From Methylomonas rhizoryzae (GTDB lineage: Bacteria > Pseudomonadota > Gammaproteobacteria > Methylococcales > Methylomonadaceae), in the NCBI RefSeq assembly GCF_008632455.1, contig NZ_CP043929.1, forward strand, positions 3,968,001-4,032,000: a stretch of 64,000 nt of DNA, read 5' to 3'. A program made the translations under genes and the position numbers. The notes below the pieces were generated by a model, which saw only the letters and a list, made by a program, of their open reading frames with translations, made no database searches and was not told where the DNA came from. Below, one piece after another: positions 63,722 through 64,000 of this stretch. Numbering within the stretch: the stretch's first letter is position 1; each line of letters begins with the position of its first letter.

Positions 63722-64000
63722 ACAATAATCCCGTTGAAAACAGCATCCGCCCCATTGCCTTGGGAAAAAAGAATTGGTTGTTCGCTGGTTCCGAACGCGC
63801 CGGACAACGGGCTGCCGTCATTCAAACCTTGCTCGGCACCGCCATGCTCAATGGCCTCGATCCCAGCGCCTGGCTAAAAGACACCTTGGAAAAACTCCCC
63901 ACCTGGCCCAATAGCCGCATTGACGAATTGCTGCCTTTCGCTGTCGCGGATTAAATCATAGCTAGGACGGCATGACGACGTGGTAGGGCTGATTGCTTCC

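Larger units (their letters stand above)
59066..63954 (+). pseudogene. tnpC: IS66 transposase TnpC, interrupted three times
   Basis: The gene starts at the ATG at 59066 (NPLVKLDQLNLEPAAKTEVA) and is broken at 59178 by an IS3-family element. It resumes near 60454 (KIIQSKDAVIHAKDVKIAAL), shifts frame at a run of four C near 60718 where five would keep the frame, and continues through the zinc-binding part (CTCGQCGRDL, CRACE) and the DDE part (HADETPV, VDDYGGY, CWAHARRKF) to LPI at 61732. A group II intron follows; the last part (DNNPVENSIRPIALGKKNWL, ending at 63954) contains the final Glu of the DDE set. It cannot make an active transposase. Confidence 0.9.
58285..64000 (+). mobile_element. 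IS66-family element carrying nested insertions
   Basis: tnpA, tnpB and a disrupted tnpC of an IS66-type element lie in order on the plus strand. The left end is uncertain (between the IS5 remnant and tnpA at 58356) and the right end was not identified; the window stops 46 bases after the tnpC stop at 63954. tnpC contains an IS3-family element (59179-60453) and an antisense group II intron (61733-63721). Coordinates of the outer ends are therefore approximate. Confidence 0.7.

Noticed and set aside
1..64000. CRISPR arrays, tRNA and rRNA genes
   Set aside because: No regularly spaced repeats, cloverleaf-like sequences with TTCGA arms, or rRNA sequences were noticed by reading; a tRNAscan-type search was not possible.

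Overview
The window reads as chromosomal DNA of a gammaproteobacterium, most likely a methanotroph or methylotroph of the Methylococcales. Reasons: gammaproteobacterial gene orders (mutY-yggX; yceD-rpmF-plsX-fabH-fabD-fabG; cysD/cysN), and a DmrB-type flavoprotein overlapping a dihydropteroate synthase-like gene, a pair tied to tetrahydromethanopterin cofactor synthesis in methylotrophs. Most of the window is moderately GC-rich; two stretches (about 29.7-31.3 kb and 55.3-57.8 kb) are visibly AT-rich and look acquired. The species is inferred, not shown.

Layout. 0-4.3 kb: end of a tripartite export operon (ABC protein with a degenerate nucleotide-binding domain, HlyD-type adaptor, TolC-type channel, small membrane protein). 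4.3-8.7 kb: a 42-bp perfect palindrome, glycogen debranching enzyme GlgX, and a MinD/FlhG-like ATPase. 8.8-18.3 kb: flavoprotein and dihydropteroate synthase-like genes, dusA, folE, hemH, a membrane-anchored MutS-like protein, purT, a lytic transglycosylase, an HDOD protein, maf. 18.35-23 kb: yceD-rpmF and plsX-fabHDG with a strong promoter at one end and a terminator hairpin between rpmF and plsX. 23-28 kb: DUF4010 membrane protein, EAL protein, EVE protein, mutY, yggX.

28-44 kb, minus strand: cysD and cysN are split by an AT-rich two-gene cassette (AAA/ABC-type ATPase plus a small protein with a possible ExK nuclease motif), the best candidate here for an undescribed defence-like system. 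Upstream lies an inorganic-carbon block: DabA with four proton-pumping NuoL/NuoM-type subunits, followed by a beta-carbonic anhydrase and a SulP transporter. The promoter region of this operon carries two palindromic operators about 30 bp apart. 44-49.4 kb: a 1736-residue protein fusing a DEDD exonuclease, a RecQ helicase and a UvrD-like helicase.

49.5-53.5 kb: small secreted, lipoprotein or membrane proteins of unknown function, the first preceded by two mutually exclusive hairpins resembling an attenuator. 53.5-64 kb is a decaying accessory zone: a broken SWIM/SNF2 helicase, two AT-rich lipoprotein genes (a phosphatase, and an alpha/beta hydrolase split by a frameshift in a run of eight A), an IS5-type remnant, and an IS66-family element whose tnpC is interrupted first by a complete IS3-family element and then, antisense, by a group II intron with its reverse transcriptase. 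Both junctions can be resolved because removing the inserts restores the tnpC reading frame.
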